This document shows positions 1-6,396 of a stretch of DNA of 64,000 nt, piece after piece. Position numbers and translations under genes: made by a program. The notes below the pieces were generated by a model, which saw only the letters and a list, made by a program, of their open reading frames with translations, made no database searches and was not told where the DNA came from. Origin of the DNA: Gemmatimonadota bacterium (GTDB lineage Bacteria; Gemmatimonadota; Gemmatimonadetes; Longimicrobiales; Gaopeijiaceae); contig JAPPGI010000030.1 in assembly GCA_028874985.1 (NCBI GenBank), forward strand, positions 1 to 64,000, read 5' to 3'. Position 1 is the stretch's first letter, and each line of letters opens with the position of its first letter.

Positions 1-17
1 CCGCGGGGCAGCCGCAG

Positions 18-70
18 AACCGGGACATTTTCCATGCCGATAACCGGGACATTTTACGTGCCGATTGACA
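18..70. mobile_element. IS21-like insertion sequence terminus, rest off window
   Basis: Two direct repeats of 24 bp (18-41 and 42-65) share the core AACCGGGACATTTT and end in TGCCGAT, and the second runs into TGACA at base 70. Read on the minus strand the end is TGTCAATCGGC followed by two internal repeats. IS21-family elements begin with TGT and carry several internal repeats in each end. The transposase genes would lie left of the window, so the family is an inference. Confidence 0.45.
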
Positions 71-559
71 CGGGGAAGGCGGGGGCCCGGACGGCCCGCG
101 ATGCCGCCCGCCGTGCCGGCCCCCGGCTTTCGACGGGGGACACGATGCGACCGGGCCAACCGCTCCCGAGATTGCGCACGTCCCGAGTTATCAGACCGCG
201 CGCGGATCTTCGGCCCCCGGTTCGGGGCACCGATCGACAGCCGCACCACCGGCGAGACAACGCGGGCGAGGCCCGCGTGCCGGGCGCAAGTGTTCGCCCC
301 GACGACACAGCCCGAGCGGCCCCCGAGGCCGCGAGCGTGGACGGGATGGCATGAGTACAGCCGAGGACGCGGCCCCAAGCGTAGGGGGGGCCGCCGCCAG
401 CGCATCCCACAACGGACTAGGCACCACGCGGGCCAGACAGGCAGGCGACAGCACGGCAGAGGCAGCGGTCTATTTCCTGCAAACTCGGGGGCGCGTGCTG
501 TCTTGTGGCGCGTCCCCACACTGGGAACGGTGCGCCCCGTGGGGGGCAGTCCTTCGACC
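71..559. other. GC-rich stretch without a supported gene
   Basis: All frames contain overlapping open stretches of Arg/Pro/Ala-rich sequence, which is usual for very GC-rich non-coding DNA. None has a good ribosome binding site or family resemblance. I see nothing that can be called here. Confidence 0.5.
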
Positions 560-632
560 GTGGGAGTAGCGCGGTAGGTACGCGTGATCGATCACACCCG
601 CAGGCCGTGGCGGTTCGAGTCCGTCCGCACCA
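560..632 (+). other. tRNA-like sequence, probably degenerate
   Basis: A D-arm-like segment (TAGCGCGGTAGG around 567) is followed by a T-arm-like segment (GGTTCGAGTCC at 612-622) and a terminal CACCA. The anticodon stem does not pair, only 12 nt follow the T loop instead of the normal 16, and the acceptor strands match poorly. A perfect 12-bp palindrome (GTGATCGATCAC, 584-595) sits where the anticodon arm should be. It could be a decayed tRNA, a tRNA-derived attachment fragment, or chance, since leader hairpins also have TTCGA loops. Confidence 0.2.
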
Positions 633-682
633 TTGCCGGTCCCGTTCGGGGATCGGCTTCAACCTTGCAGGAGGTTACCCAC
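601..682 (+). promoter_or_regulatory. Start-associated double-hairpin leader, unit 1
   Basis: First of 24 related leaders. Hairpin 2 is CCGGTCCC / GGGGATCGG with loop GTTC (636-656). It is followed by GGCTTCAACC and the site GCAGGAGG, 9 nt before the ATG at 683. The first hairpin is less clear than in later copies and overlaps the tRNA-like sequence. Confidence 0.6.
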
Positions 683-1264
683 ATGCTGTTGACGTTCACG
701 CACGACGGAACGGGGCGGCGGTCGCCCGGTTATCCCGACGACGACGCGTCCCGCGTTGAGGTGGAGATCACCGCCGCGCACCACACGGCGCACGGCGAGC
801 GCCAGAGCGGGCGCAACTGGCTGCTATGGCCCGAGGATCAGCGCGGCCCGTACCATGTGGACACGTTCGCGGAGGCGGTGTTCATCGCCGCGACCGAGGC
901 CGCCGAGATGTTCGGCGGTGTCGTGCTGTCCGCCGTGGCCGGCGTGCCGGTGCCCGAAGGTTGGGACGCGGTCGGGCGGCTGACCGAATCGTGGCAGGCC
1001 GACCCGCCGTTCTCGGACTTGGCCGAGGTCCTGGCCCGCAGGCGTGCCGCCGTGGTCTACCCGGCGCGGCCCTACCGCGACCCCTACCGCCGACGCGGTG
1101 CTCTGTGGTACCAGATCGCCGAGGAAGGCGCGCCGCGCCCCGTGTGCGGCTACGCGGGCGACCGTGGGCCGGTCTACCCGAGCGCCGCCGTTGCCGAGCG
1201 CGCGGCCCGTCTCGACGGTTACGACGATGTACGCGTGACCGACCGGGAGGCGTTGCCGCACTGA
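683..1264 (+). CDS. Hypothetical protein, 193 aa
   Basis: This is the first gene of the leader-punctuated array. The ATG at 683 is chosen because GCAGGAGG lies 9 nt upstream; a longer reading from 584 would begin inside the leader. The protein is soluble, rich in Tyr, Arg and acidic residues, with a Trp-rich segment near residue 45 and two Tyr/Arg/Pro clusters near residues 125-140. No signal peptide, membrane segment or known domain is visible. The gene ends directly before the next leader. Function unknown. Confidence 0.7.
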   Translation: MLLTFTHDGTGRRSPGYPDDDASRVEVEITAAHHTAHGERQSGRNWLLWPEDQRGPYHVDTFAEAVFIAATEAAEMFGGVVLSAVAGVPVPEGWDAVGRLTESWQADPPFSDLAEVLARRRAAVVYPARPYRDPYRRRGALWYQIAEEGAPRPVCGYAGDRGPVYPSAAVAERAARLDGYDDVRVTDREALPH

Positions 1265-1366
1265 TTCCCCCCCCCCGATCCCGTCCGCACGGTTCGCACC
1301 CGTGCGGGCGGCTTGCCGGTGCTCGCCCCGAGCGCCGGATCACCGCAGGAAGAGGAGGATACCGAT
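1265..1366 (+). promoter_or_regulatory. Start-associated double-hairpin leader, unit 2
   Basis: Length 102 nt. Hairpin 1 is GTCCGCACG / CGTGCGGGC with loop GTTCGCACC. The linker is GGCTTGCC. Hairpin 2 is CCGGTGCTCG / CGAGCGCCGG. The site AAGAGGAGG lies 8 nt before ATG. Confidence 0.75.
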
Positions 1367-1498
1367 ATGGTTCTCTACCAGATCACCAACGCGGCCCGCT
1401 GGCCGGTCGAAGTCTACCGCCGCCACTGTGGCCGGTGGGTGTTCGTCGGTGCCGCCGCAAGTCTCGACGTGGCCCGCAAGCGATGGGGGCCGAAATGA
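1367..1498 (+). CDS. Small hypothetical protein, 43 aa
   Basis: A short gene with a strong AGAGGAGG site before its ATG. The 43-residue product is basic, with aromatic residues spread through it (WPVEVYRRHCGRWVFVG in the middle). It looks like one small beta-rich domain, and a C-terminal segment resembles the end of small phage-type proteins, but no family is recognised. Its stop codon overlaps the next start (ATGA at 1495), so the two genes are probably translated together. Confidence 0.6.
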   Translation: MVLYQITNAARWPVEVYRRHCGRWVFVGAAASLDVARKRWGPK

Positions 1499-1887
1499 GC
1501 GGCACCGCGCCGGACATCCGCGCATCGGTGGCCGAGGACTTGGGGTTGTTGATTCGGATACTGCGGGCCGCGCGCGTCATCATGCGCACGGGCCGGTATC
1601 ACTACACGCAACGCAACCTCACGCACGCGCTCACCGAGGCCGGGGCGCAGATCGAGGCGGCAACGGGCTACGAGGCGGGACCGCTGGTTCGGGCCGTCTA
1701 CTGCGCCCTTGCGTCTTCGGATCGCGTGCCGGACTCGGGCATCGATCCCGAAGCCGACGTCGACCGGTACGCCGAAGGTCTGCACCGTGCCGGAGCTGTC
1801 GCGCTCGTCAACGAGGCGTTGGCCGGACTGTCTGCGGCGCGCTACGCGCTCGACGAATGCGCCGGGATCGGCCATGGCAACGGCTGA
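1495..1887 (+). CDS. Hypothetical alpha-helical protein, 130 aa
   Basis: The start ATG overlaps the stop of the preceding small gene by four bases (ATGA), which indicates coupled translation and sets the start. The product is predicted helical throughout, with Arg-rich helices near residues 20-35 and long Ala/Leu/Glu helices after residue 50. There is no signal peptide or recognised motif. It ends just before the third leader. Function unknown. Confidence 0.65.
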   Translation: MSGTAPDIRASVAEDLGLLIRILRAARVIMRTGRYHYTQRNLTHALTEAGAQIEAATGYEAGPLVRAVYCALASSDRVPDSGIDPEADVDRYAEGLHRAGAVALVNEALAGLSAARYALDECAGIGHGNG

Positions 1888-1997
1888 CCGCCTCCCGTGA
1901 CCCTTTCACCACCGCCGCGCCGGTTCGCCCCGGTGCGGCGGCTTGCCGTCCCCGTTCGGGGGATGGCCGTACACTTCCCCGCAGGAGGTAGCCGGAA
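1888..1997 (+). promoter_or_regulatory. Start-associated double-hairpin leader, unit 3
   Basis: Length 110 nt. Hairpin 1 pairs CCGCCGCGCCGG with CCGGTGCGGCGG around loop TTCGCC. The linker is CTTGCC. Hairpin 2 is CCGTCCCC / GGGGGATGG with loop GTTC. The site GCAGGAGG lies 8 nt before ATG. Confidence 0.75.
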
Positions 1998-2250
1998 ATG
2001 GCCCGTCAACCCGCTTTCCGTGTCGGTCTGGTGAGTGCCCGTCCCGCGTTTCAGCGGGTCGGATGCGTTGCCCGTGACCGGATGGACGTCTACGCCGACG
2101 ACCAGAGGCTCGGCCAGATCATCAAGAGACCGGGGCGGCTGGTTCATCCATCCGCCGACGCTTCGGCCCGCCCACATCGGGCGGGGCGCTCGGCACCGGA
2201 CGGCCCGCAGCGCCGCCCGCAACATGTCCGACGCCTACGCCATGACATGA
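1998..2250 (+). pseudogene. Frameshifted small gene of unit 3
   Basis: The ATG at 1998 has a strong site, GCAGGAGG, and the first ~50 codons look like coding sequence. In this frame translation would run through the next leader and past the next start, to 2402. A second frame, ending at a TGA at 2250 exactly where the next leader begins, carries well-formed C-terminal codons. A one-base shift between about 2145 and 2220 would join the two into a product of about 84 aa. This may be a decayed gene, a sequence error or a programmed shift. Function unknown. Confidence 0.45.
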
Positions 2251-2341
2251 CCCCTTCACCCGTTCGCCCCTTCACCGGGGCGCTCGGGTTTCGCCGTCCC
2301 GGTTCGCGGGGCGGCTTCAACTCCCTACCAAGGGGGACACC
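2251..2341 (+). promoter_or_regulatory. Start-associated double-hairpin leader, unit 4
   Basis: Length 91 nt. Hairpin 1 is CGCCCC / GGGGCG with loop TTCACC, extended by CCCG / CGGG. Hairpin 2 is GCCGTCCCG / CGGGGCGGC with loop GTT. The site is AAGGGGGA, weaker than in most units, 5 nt before ATG. Confidence 0.7.
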
Positions 2342-2989
2342 ATGCAGGAAGGCCAAGAGGAAAGGCGGCTGCCGCCCGACGATGCGACATGGCAGCCGGT
2401 AGCCACGTTCCACTACCCGGCGCAGGCGTGGGACTACCGCGCCCCGCTACGCGGACGGTATCGGATTATCTGGAGACCGTGGTGCCGGACGTTCGTAGCG
2501 TTCCGTGACGCCGGTAGCGGTGTGGCGGACCGGCTGGGCGAGTGCGCTACGCTGTCCGGAATCCTGGATGCGGTCCAGAAGGACGCCGACCGGTCGGCGG
2601 TCACCATTCCGCGCGACCTCACGCCGGGGGAGGGACCATTCCCGAACGTGACCCGGTTTCGTGTCGGTGGCGTCCCGGTGGCGATCATCGAGCGCCCGCC
2701 GACGCTGCCGTCGTTCCGCGTTGCGGTGGCGGACAGTCCCGACGCCGCGTTCACGGAAACCGATTGGAGCGGCTGCGATCACGTGGACATGCTCCGGTTG
2801 GGGCCGGGACGGTGGACGGCGCGCGAGGACGGCGACGAGCAACGCCGCGACGGGTTGCCGTCGCTCGTCAACGGCGAGGGCGAGACGTGGAAAGACGCCT
2901 TGCGCGCGTGGCTTGCCGACCGCGACGCCATGCGCCGCGAGGCAACCGCGACGCTCGCCGACCAGATAGGCGGGAACGCCTACGCTTGA
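2342..2989 (+). CDS. Hypothetical protein, 215 aa, MQEGQE N-terminus
   Basis: Starts at the ATG after AAGGGGGA. The first residues, MQEGQE, are also the start of the gene at 7615, and related MQE starts occur at 6397 and 8352, although the rest of the proteins differ. The product has a Trp/Tyr/Arg-rich N-terminal region (residues 15-45), a central beta-rich part and an acidic, helical C-terminal third. No signal, membrane segment or known domain is visible. Function unknown. Confidence 0.7.
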   Translation: MQEGQEERRLPPDDATWQPVATFHYPAQAWDYRAPLRGRYRIIWRPWCRTFVAFRDAGSGVADRLGECATLSGILDAVQKDADRSAVTIPRDLTPGEGPFPNVTRFRVGGVPVAIIERPPTLPSFRVAVADSPDAAFTETDWSGCDHVDMLRLGPGRWTAREDGDEQRRDGLPSLVNGEGETWKDALRAWLADRDAMRREATATLADQIGGNAYA

Positions 2990-3085
2990 ACCCATTCCGC
3001 CCCGTCGCCGTCATTGGCGGCGGGGCGCTTGCCCGCTGCCCGTTCGGGGCGGCGGGACGCAACGCAGGAACAGGAGGAAAGACCC
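2990..3085 (+). promoter_or_regulatory. Start-associated double-hairpin leader, unit 5
   Basis: Length 96 nt. Hairpin 1 is CGCCCCGTCGCC / GGCGGCGGGGCG. The linker is CTTGCC. Hairpin 2 is CCCGCTGCCC / GGGGCGGCGGG with loop GTTC. The site is ACAGGAGGAAAG. Confidence 0.75.
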
Positions 3086-3490
3086 ATGCCGGGAACCATC
3101 ACCTACGGCGACGGCTTCAACGTCTTGGACGGTGCCCCGTGCGGCTGCGTCTATCTCGCGACCGACGACGGCACCGGGGAAAGATGGCTGCGCCGGTGCG
3201 GCGACCGCGACGGCTGCGTCTATGTCGGCGCGATCTTCAACGCCGACATCTGCATCGCGCCGAGCCACGGCACCACGGGCCAGATACCGGGCCACCGGAC
3301 GGTCACGGTACGCGGCCGCAAGGTCGGGGCGCTGGTTCGCACCGCCGGCCGCTGGCGGGTTGCGCTGCCCGCCTGGCACGGCACGCGGCACGGCAGTTTC
3401 GCCACCGAGCGCGACGCGGCCCGGTACGTCCGCGACCTTCTCACCGAAGAAGGCCCGCGCGTGCTCGCGCGAGAGATCGCCGCATGTTGA
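3086..3490 (+). CDS. Hypothetical Cys-rich protein, 134 aa
   Basis: The ATG at 3086 follows ACAGGAGG by 8 nt. The N-terminal half is beta-rich and contains two Gly-Cys-Val-Tyr repeats (CGCVY near residue 19, GCVYVG near residue 43) and a Cys near residue 56, suggesting a small structural or metal site. The C-terminal part is basic and ends in a helix that resembles the DAARYVRDLL type of small adaptor proteins. It overlaps the next gene by seven bases. Function unknown. Confidence 0.65.
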   Translation: MPGTITYGDGFNVLDGAPCGCVYLATDDGTGERWLRRCGDRDGCVYVGAIFNADICIAPSHGTTGQIPGHRTVTVRGRKVGALVRTAGRWRVALPAWHGTRHGSFATERDAARYVRDLLTEEGPRVLAREIAAC

Positions 3491-3690
3491 GCGACGCCGG
3501 ACGCCATCACGCCGTCACGGTGGACAGGAGCGAGGCCGGTTTCGTGCGCGAGACGGCGCGCCGCGCCGGGATCGCGACGCAGGGCCGGTACTACCCCGAC
3601 CGGGTCCGGGTAGGCTACTGGACCGACACGACCGAGGACGCCGAGCGGCTGCGCCGTCTCGCGCTTCGCCGCGGCATCCGCGAACGCTGA
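3484..3690 (+). CDS. Small basic hypothetical protein, 68 aa
   Basis: The ATG at 3484 lies inside the end of the previous gene (7-base overlap), so expression probably depends on coupled translation. The 68-residue product is very Arg-rich with alternating helix and strand, and ends in an Arg-rich helix (LRRLALRRGIRER). A small nucleic-acid-binding protein is possible on charge alone, but no motif proves it. It stops immediately before the next leader. Confidence 0.55.
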   Translation: MLSDAGRHHAVTVDRSEAGFVRETARRAGIATQGRYYPDRVRVGYWTDTTEDAERLRRLALRRGIRER

Positions 3691-3787
3691 ACCCTTCCAA
3701 CCCATACCGTCCGCGACCCTTCACCGGGCCGGACGGACTGCCCGCTCCAACCGGGGGCGGGTGTCACTCCATCACAGGAGGCAGGAA
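3691..3787 (+). promoter_or_regulatory. Start-associated double-hairpin leader, unit 6
   Basis: Length 97 nt. Hairpin 1 is CCGTCCG / CGGACGG with an inner CCC / GGG and loop TTCAC. Hairpin 2 is CCCGCTCC / GGGGGCGGG with loop AACC. Then TCACTCCATC and ACAGGAGGCAGGAA directly before ATG. Confidence 0.75.
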
Positions 3788-4504
3788 ATGGGACTGACCT
3801 ACCGCGAGCGCCGCGAGCGCCGCGCGGCCCGCCGCGAGGAATGGGCGGAGAAGCGCGAGACCAAGAGCGAGCAGAGCTTCGCCGATGCGGACCGGATCGC
3901 ACAGGGCATACCGCCCGGCCAACCGATCTTGGTAGGCCACCACAGCGAGAAGGGCCACCGCCGCGACCTGGACCGGATCGACCGGGGCATGAGAAAGGGT
4001 TTCGAGCACCGGAACATGGCACAGCACCACCGCCAGCGCGCGGCGGGCATCCGTCGCCAGCTCGACCAGTCGATCTACTCCGACGACCACGACGCCGCCG
4101 AGCGGCTGCGTGAGCGCATCGCCGAGCGCGAGGCCGAGCGCGACCGCATGAAGGCAATCAACCGCGAAGCGGCCAGGATCGCGCGAAAGCACGGGATCAA
4201 GAAGCGGACCGGCCATTGGTTGAACGCCATGACCGACGAACAGGCCGAGACCGTGCGGGCCGTGCTCGTCGAGGTGTGCAAGAAGGTCGAGGCCACCAAG
4301 CGCGAGGTTTCCGACATGATGGCCGGGCTACAACTCAACGGCACGTTGGGCTATCCGAGTTACGCCCTGTCGAATCTCGGGGCGAACATCCGGCGCGACC
4401 GGAACCGCCTTGCGAAGGCCGAGCGCGACGAGGCGCAGCGGGCGAAGGTGCGCGCGGCGCTGGCCGCCGAGCGGGCCGAGGAGACCGCCGAGGCCGCGGG
4501 CTGA
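3788..4504 (+). CDS. DUF3560 domain protein, 238 aa
   Basis: The start follows CACAGGAGGCAGGAA. The N-terminal 85 residues match the DUF3560 pattern found on plasmids and integrative elements: an Arg/Glu-rich helix, then ADRIAQGIPPGQPILVGHHS, then HRRDLDRIDRGM. The rest is a long charged helical region, likely coiled coil, with a short less charged stretch near residues 180-200 and an Ala/Glu-rich C-terminus. DUF3560 proteins have no established biochemical role; their presence supports a plasmid or ICE ancestry for this array. Confidence 0.75.
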   Translation: MGLTYRERRERRAARREEWAEKRETKSEQSFADADRIAQGIPPGQPILVGHHSEKGHRRDLDRIDRGMRKGFEHRNMAQHHRQRAAGIRRQLDQSIYSDDHDAAERLRERIAEREAERDRMKAINREAARIARKHGIKKRTGHWLNAMTDEQAETVRAVLVEVCKKVEATKREVSDMMAGLQLNGTLGYPSYALSNLGANIRRDRNRLAKAERDEAQRAKVRAALAAERAEETAEAAG

Positions 4505-4607
4505 CCCCCAACCCCCCCAACCGGGCCGGGGACGTGTCACAACGTCCCCAGTCCCATGCTCCCGCCAGTCCGGCGGGACGCTCACCCCCCTGCAGGAGGT
4601 AAGCACC
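4505..4607 (+). promoter_or_regulatory. Start-associated double-hairpin leader, unit 7
   Basis: Length 103 nt. Hairpin 1 is GGGGACGT / ACGTCCCC around GTCACA. Hairpin 2 is CCCGCC / GGCGGG around AGTCC. The site TGCAGGAGGTAAG precedes ATG. Confidence 0.7.
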
Positions 4608-4766
4608 ATGGAGAAGGCCCGATCCTGCTACATCGACCGGAACGGGCGGCTACGGCGGCCCGGTGGCCGCTTCGCGACGCTCGCCGACGTGAAGCGGCTG
4701 AACGCCGAGCGCATCCGCCGCGAGCTTCGCCGGTGGAAGGGCGCGCGCATCCTGCCCGCCCGGTGA
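4608..4766 (+). CDS. Small basic hypothetical protein, 52 aa
   Basis: A 52-residue protein with a strong site, GCAGGAGG, 8 nt before ATG. It is strongly basic (RNGRLRRPGGRFATLADVKR in the first half), with a likely helix from residue 25 to the end. Its size and charge would fit a nucleic-acid-binding accessory protein, but there is no diagnostic motif. It is the only gene of its unit. Confidence 0.6.
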   Translation: MEKARSCYIDRNGRLRRPGGRFATLADVKRLNAERIRRELRRWKGARILPAR

Positions 4767-4857
4767 TCCCTACCCGCCCGTCCCCTCACACGGGGCGGGC
4801 GGGCCTGCCCCGTCCGTTCGGGACGGGGTGTTCACCCCTTTGCAGGAGGTAACCACC
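4767..4857 (+). promoter_or_regulatory. Start-associated double-hairpin leader, unit 8
   Basis: Length 91 nt. Hairpin 1 is CCCGCCCGTCCCC / GGGGCGGGCGGG around TCACAC. Hairpin 2 is CCCCGTCC / GGGACGGGG with loop GTTC, one of the clearest copies. The site is TGCAGGAGGTAAC. Confidence 0.8.
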
Positions 4858-5343
4858 ATGCAGGCCATGAAGACGACGCCAGCGGCCACCGTGGCCGCGC
4901 TGCTGCTCGCGACGGCCGACCACATCGAGACCCACGGGTTGCTGCTCGGGATGTTCCAGTTTCACCCGACGGCGACGGGCGAGGACAGTACGCCCGTGTG
5001 CGGCTGCCTGCTCGGCACCATGCGCCACCATGCCGGACTGCCGCCTCCAGCGGCCACGGCGACGCCGGGCCATCCCGTGATGGCCCCCGCGCTCAAGGCG
5101 TTGGACGCCGTCACGCTCGCCGAGCGCCGCGAGTTGGGCGGAGACGACGGCCCGGTCGGGCTGATGGCTTGGAGCGACCATCACGCGGATTTGGTCGCGT
5201 TCACCTACGACGACAAGCTCGCCGGAGTGCGGCACCGCGACCCGCACAACAAAGACGGCGGGCCGCCGCACGGCGACCGGCTCAAGGTCATTTCGGCGCT
5301 TCGCCGGACGGCACACTCGGAGATCGCCAAGAATCTTCACTAG
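4858..5343 (+). CDS. DUF6197-like small protein, 161 aa
   Basis: An N-terminal helix (LLLATADHIETHGLL) is followed by a Cys motif (CGCLLGTMRHHAGL, residues ~45-58) and, in the second half, by LMAWSDHHADL. The same order of helix, Cys motif and LMAWSD segment is seen in the frameshifted gene at 9921-10512, so they are paralogues. The pattern resembles DUF6197 proteins of actinobacterial phages and mobile elements, which have no known function. Family naming is tentative; the paralogy is visible directly. Confidence 0.6.
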   Translation: MQAMKTTPAATVAALLLATADHIETHGLLLGMFQFHPTATGEDSTPVCGCLLGTMRHHAGLPPPAATATPGHPVMAPALKALDAVTLAERRELGGDDGPVGLMAWSDHHADLVAFTYDDKLAGVRHRDPHNKDGGPPHGDRLKVISALRRTAHSEIAKNLH

Positions 5344-5437
5344 CCGCCCGTGTCCCGCCCGTCACGGTTCGACCCGTGGCGGGCGCTTGCCCGGTCCACT
5401 CGGGACCGGGGTTCAACTCCGACAGGAGGCGGGAAAG
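5344..5437 (+). promoter_or_regulatory. Start-associated double-hairpin leader, unit 9
   Basis: Length 94 nt. Hairpin 1 pairs CCCGCC and CACGG with CCGTGGCGGG around TTCGAC. The linker is CTTGCC. Hairpin 2 is CCCGGTCC / GGGACCGGG with loop ACTC. Then TTCAACTCCG and ACAGGAGGCGGG. Confidence 0.8.
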
Positions 5438-5692
5438 ATGACTGTTCGCTTCAGCTACTGCCGTAGCGACGACCCCGAGAGGCAGGTCGATTGCACGACC
5501 GCCGAGTGTCGCTTCGTGCATGAGGTGGCGACCACGGCGCGGAAACTCGCGGAAAACAACTGTCCCCCCGGCCAGGGTCATGTCGTGGTGGACGCCACGG
5601 CCCCCGATGGCACGCTACTGCTCGCGCTGTCGCTTGACGCCCGAGCGATTGGCACACGGACCGACGCGGGGGCAATGCGGCTCCCGTACTGA
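5438..5692 (+). CDS. Hypothetical protein, 84 aa
   Basis: The ATG follows ACAGGAGGCGGGAAAG. The N-terminal part has a Cys at residues 8, 18 and 23 around a Thr-Thr-Ala-Glu-Cys turn, then a helix (residues 26-40) and a beta hairpin (GHVVVDATAP, residues ~48-57) followed by a Leu-rich strand. It looks like a compact alpha/beta domain. Not recognised. Confidence 0.65.
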   Translation: MTVRFSYCRSDDPERQVDCTTAECRFVHEVATTARKLAENNCPPGQGHVVVDATAPDGTLLLALSLDARAIGTRTDAGAMRLPY

Positions 5693-5784
5693 ATCCTCTC
5701 CCCGCCCGTTCCTTCACCGGAGCGGGCGGGCTTGCCGTCCCCGTCCGGGGGACGGCTTCACCACCTTGCAGGAGGTAGAAAGCC
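5693..5784 (+). promoter_or_regulatory. Start-associated double-hairpin leader, unit 10
   Basis: Length 92 nt. Hairpin 1 is CCCGCCCGTTCC / GGAGCGGGCGGG with loop TTCACC. The linker is GCTTGCC. Hairpin 2 is CCGTCCCC / GGGGGACGG. The site is TGCAGGAGGTAG. Confidence 0.8.
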
Positions 5785-6081
5785 ATGCCCACCACACAGC
5801 TAGACATGGTGGAGATCGTACGCGGAGGTTCCATCGTGCTATGGTCCATCGAAGGACCGGACCCCGACCGGGAGCGGTTCGCCTGGTTCGACGACTACGA
5901 CAAGGCCGTCGCCGCGTTCGCGGACCATCCGAAGGCTACGCACCTGATGGCGAACACGTTCACCGTCTCGCTGGAGGACAGCGACTTGGTGATGGAGCGG
6001 ACGCCGGAGGACGCCGAGGCGCTGGACGCGCGCGGGTGGACCGGATCAAGGCGGGCGAACCGCTGGACCCCGGCGAGTTGA
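5785..6081 (+). CDS. Hypothetical acidic protein, 98 aa
   Basis: Strong site, GCAGGAGG, before ATG. The product is acidic with aromatic residues (LWSIEGPDPDRERFAWFDDY), then a helix and strand, and reads well to about residue 85. The last residues, rich in Arg, Trp and Pro, look less natural. Because the downstream gene begins in another frame exactly at the stop (TGATG), the pair could also be one gene broken by a shift. Function unknown. Confidence 0.6.
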   Translation: MPTTQLDMVEIVRGGSIVLWSIEGPDPDRERFAWFDDYDKAVAAFADHPKATHLMANTFTVSLEDSDLVMERTPEDAEALDARGWTGSRRANRWTPAS

Positions 6082-6299
6082 TGGCGGAGGTGCGCGGCTA
6101 CGGCCACAGCGTGCCCAAGCTGTTGGAGATCGCCCGGCAGTGGCACGACAAGGCCACCGAATCCGCAGCCACCTACGGACAGAACCATTGGTGGGCGCGC
6201 GAGGCCCGCCAGCGCGCCGCAACGTTCCGGCTTGTCGCCGCCGAGATCGATTTCGGAGCCGTCTACGGTTCCGGTGCCGCCGTCCAGCCGACCGGCTGA
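6081..6299 (+). CDS. Small hypothetical protein, 72 aa
   Basis: Starts with ATG overlapping the previous TGA by one base (TGATG). The open frame extends upstream in good coding style to about 6037 (GTG GAC CGG ATC AAG), so either a GTG start there or a fusion with the preceding gene is possible. The product is helical and aromatic (YGQNHWWAREARQRAATFR). No known domain. Confidence 0.5.
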   Translation: MAEVRGYGHSVPKLLEIARQWHDKATESAATYGQNHWWAREARQRAATFRLVAAEIDFGAVYGSGAAVQPTG

Positions 6300-6396
6300 A
6301 TCCCTTCCCCCCGTCCGGTCCCCTTCACCGGGGGCCGGACGCCTGGCCGTTCCTCACCCGGAGGACGGCGACACCCCACAGAAACAGGGGGCAACC
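6300..6396 (+). promoter_or_regulatory. Start-associated double-hairpin leader, unit 11
   Basis: Length 97 nt. Hairpin 1 is CGTCCGGTCCCC / GGGGGCCGGACG with loop TTCACC. Hairpin 2 is GCCGTTCCTC / GGAGGACGGC. The site is the variant ACAGGGGGCAACC, shared with the units at 2251 and 7517. Confidence 0.75.

Noticed and set aside
560-632. A functional tRNA gene
   Set aside because: The anticodon stem does not pair and the 3' part is four bases too short; kept only as a tRNA-like sequence.
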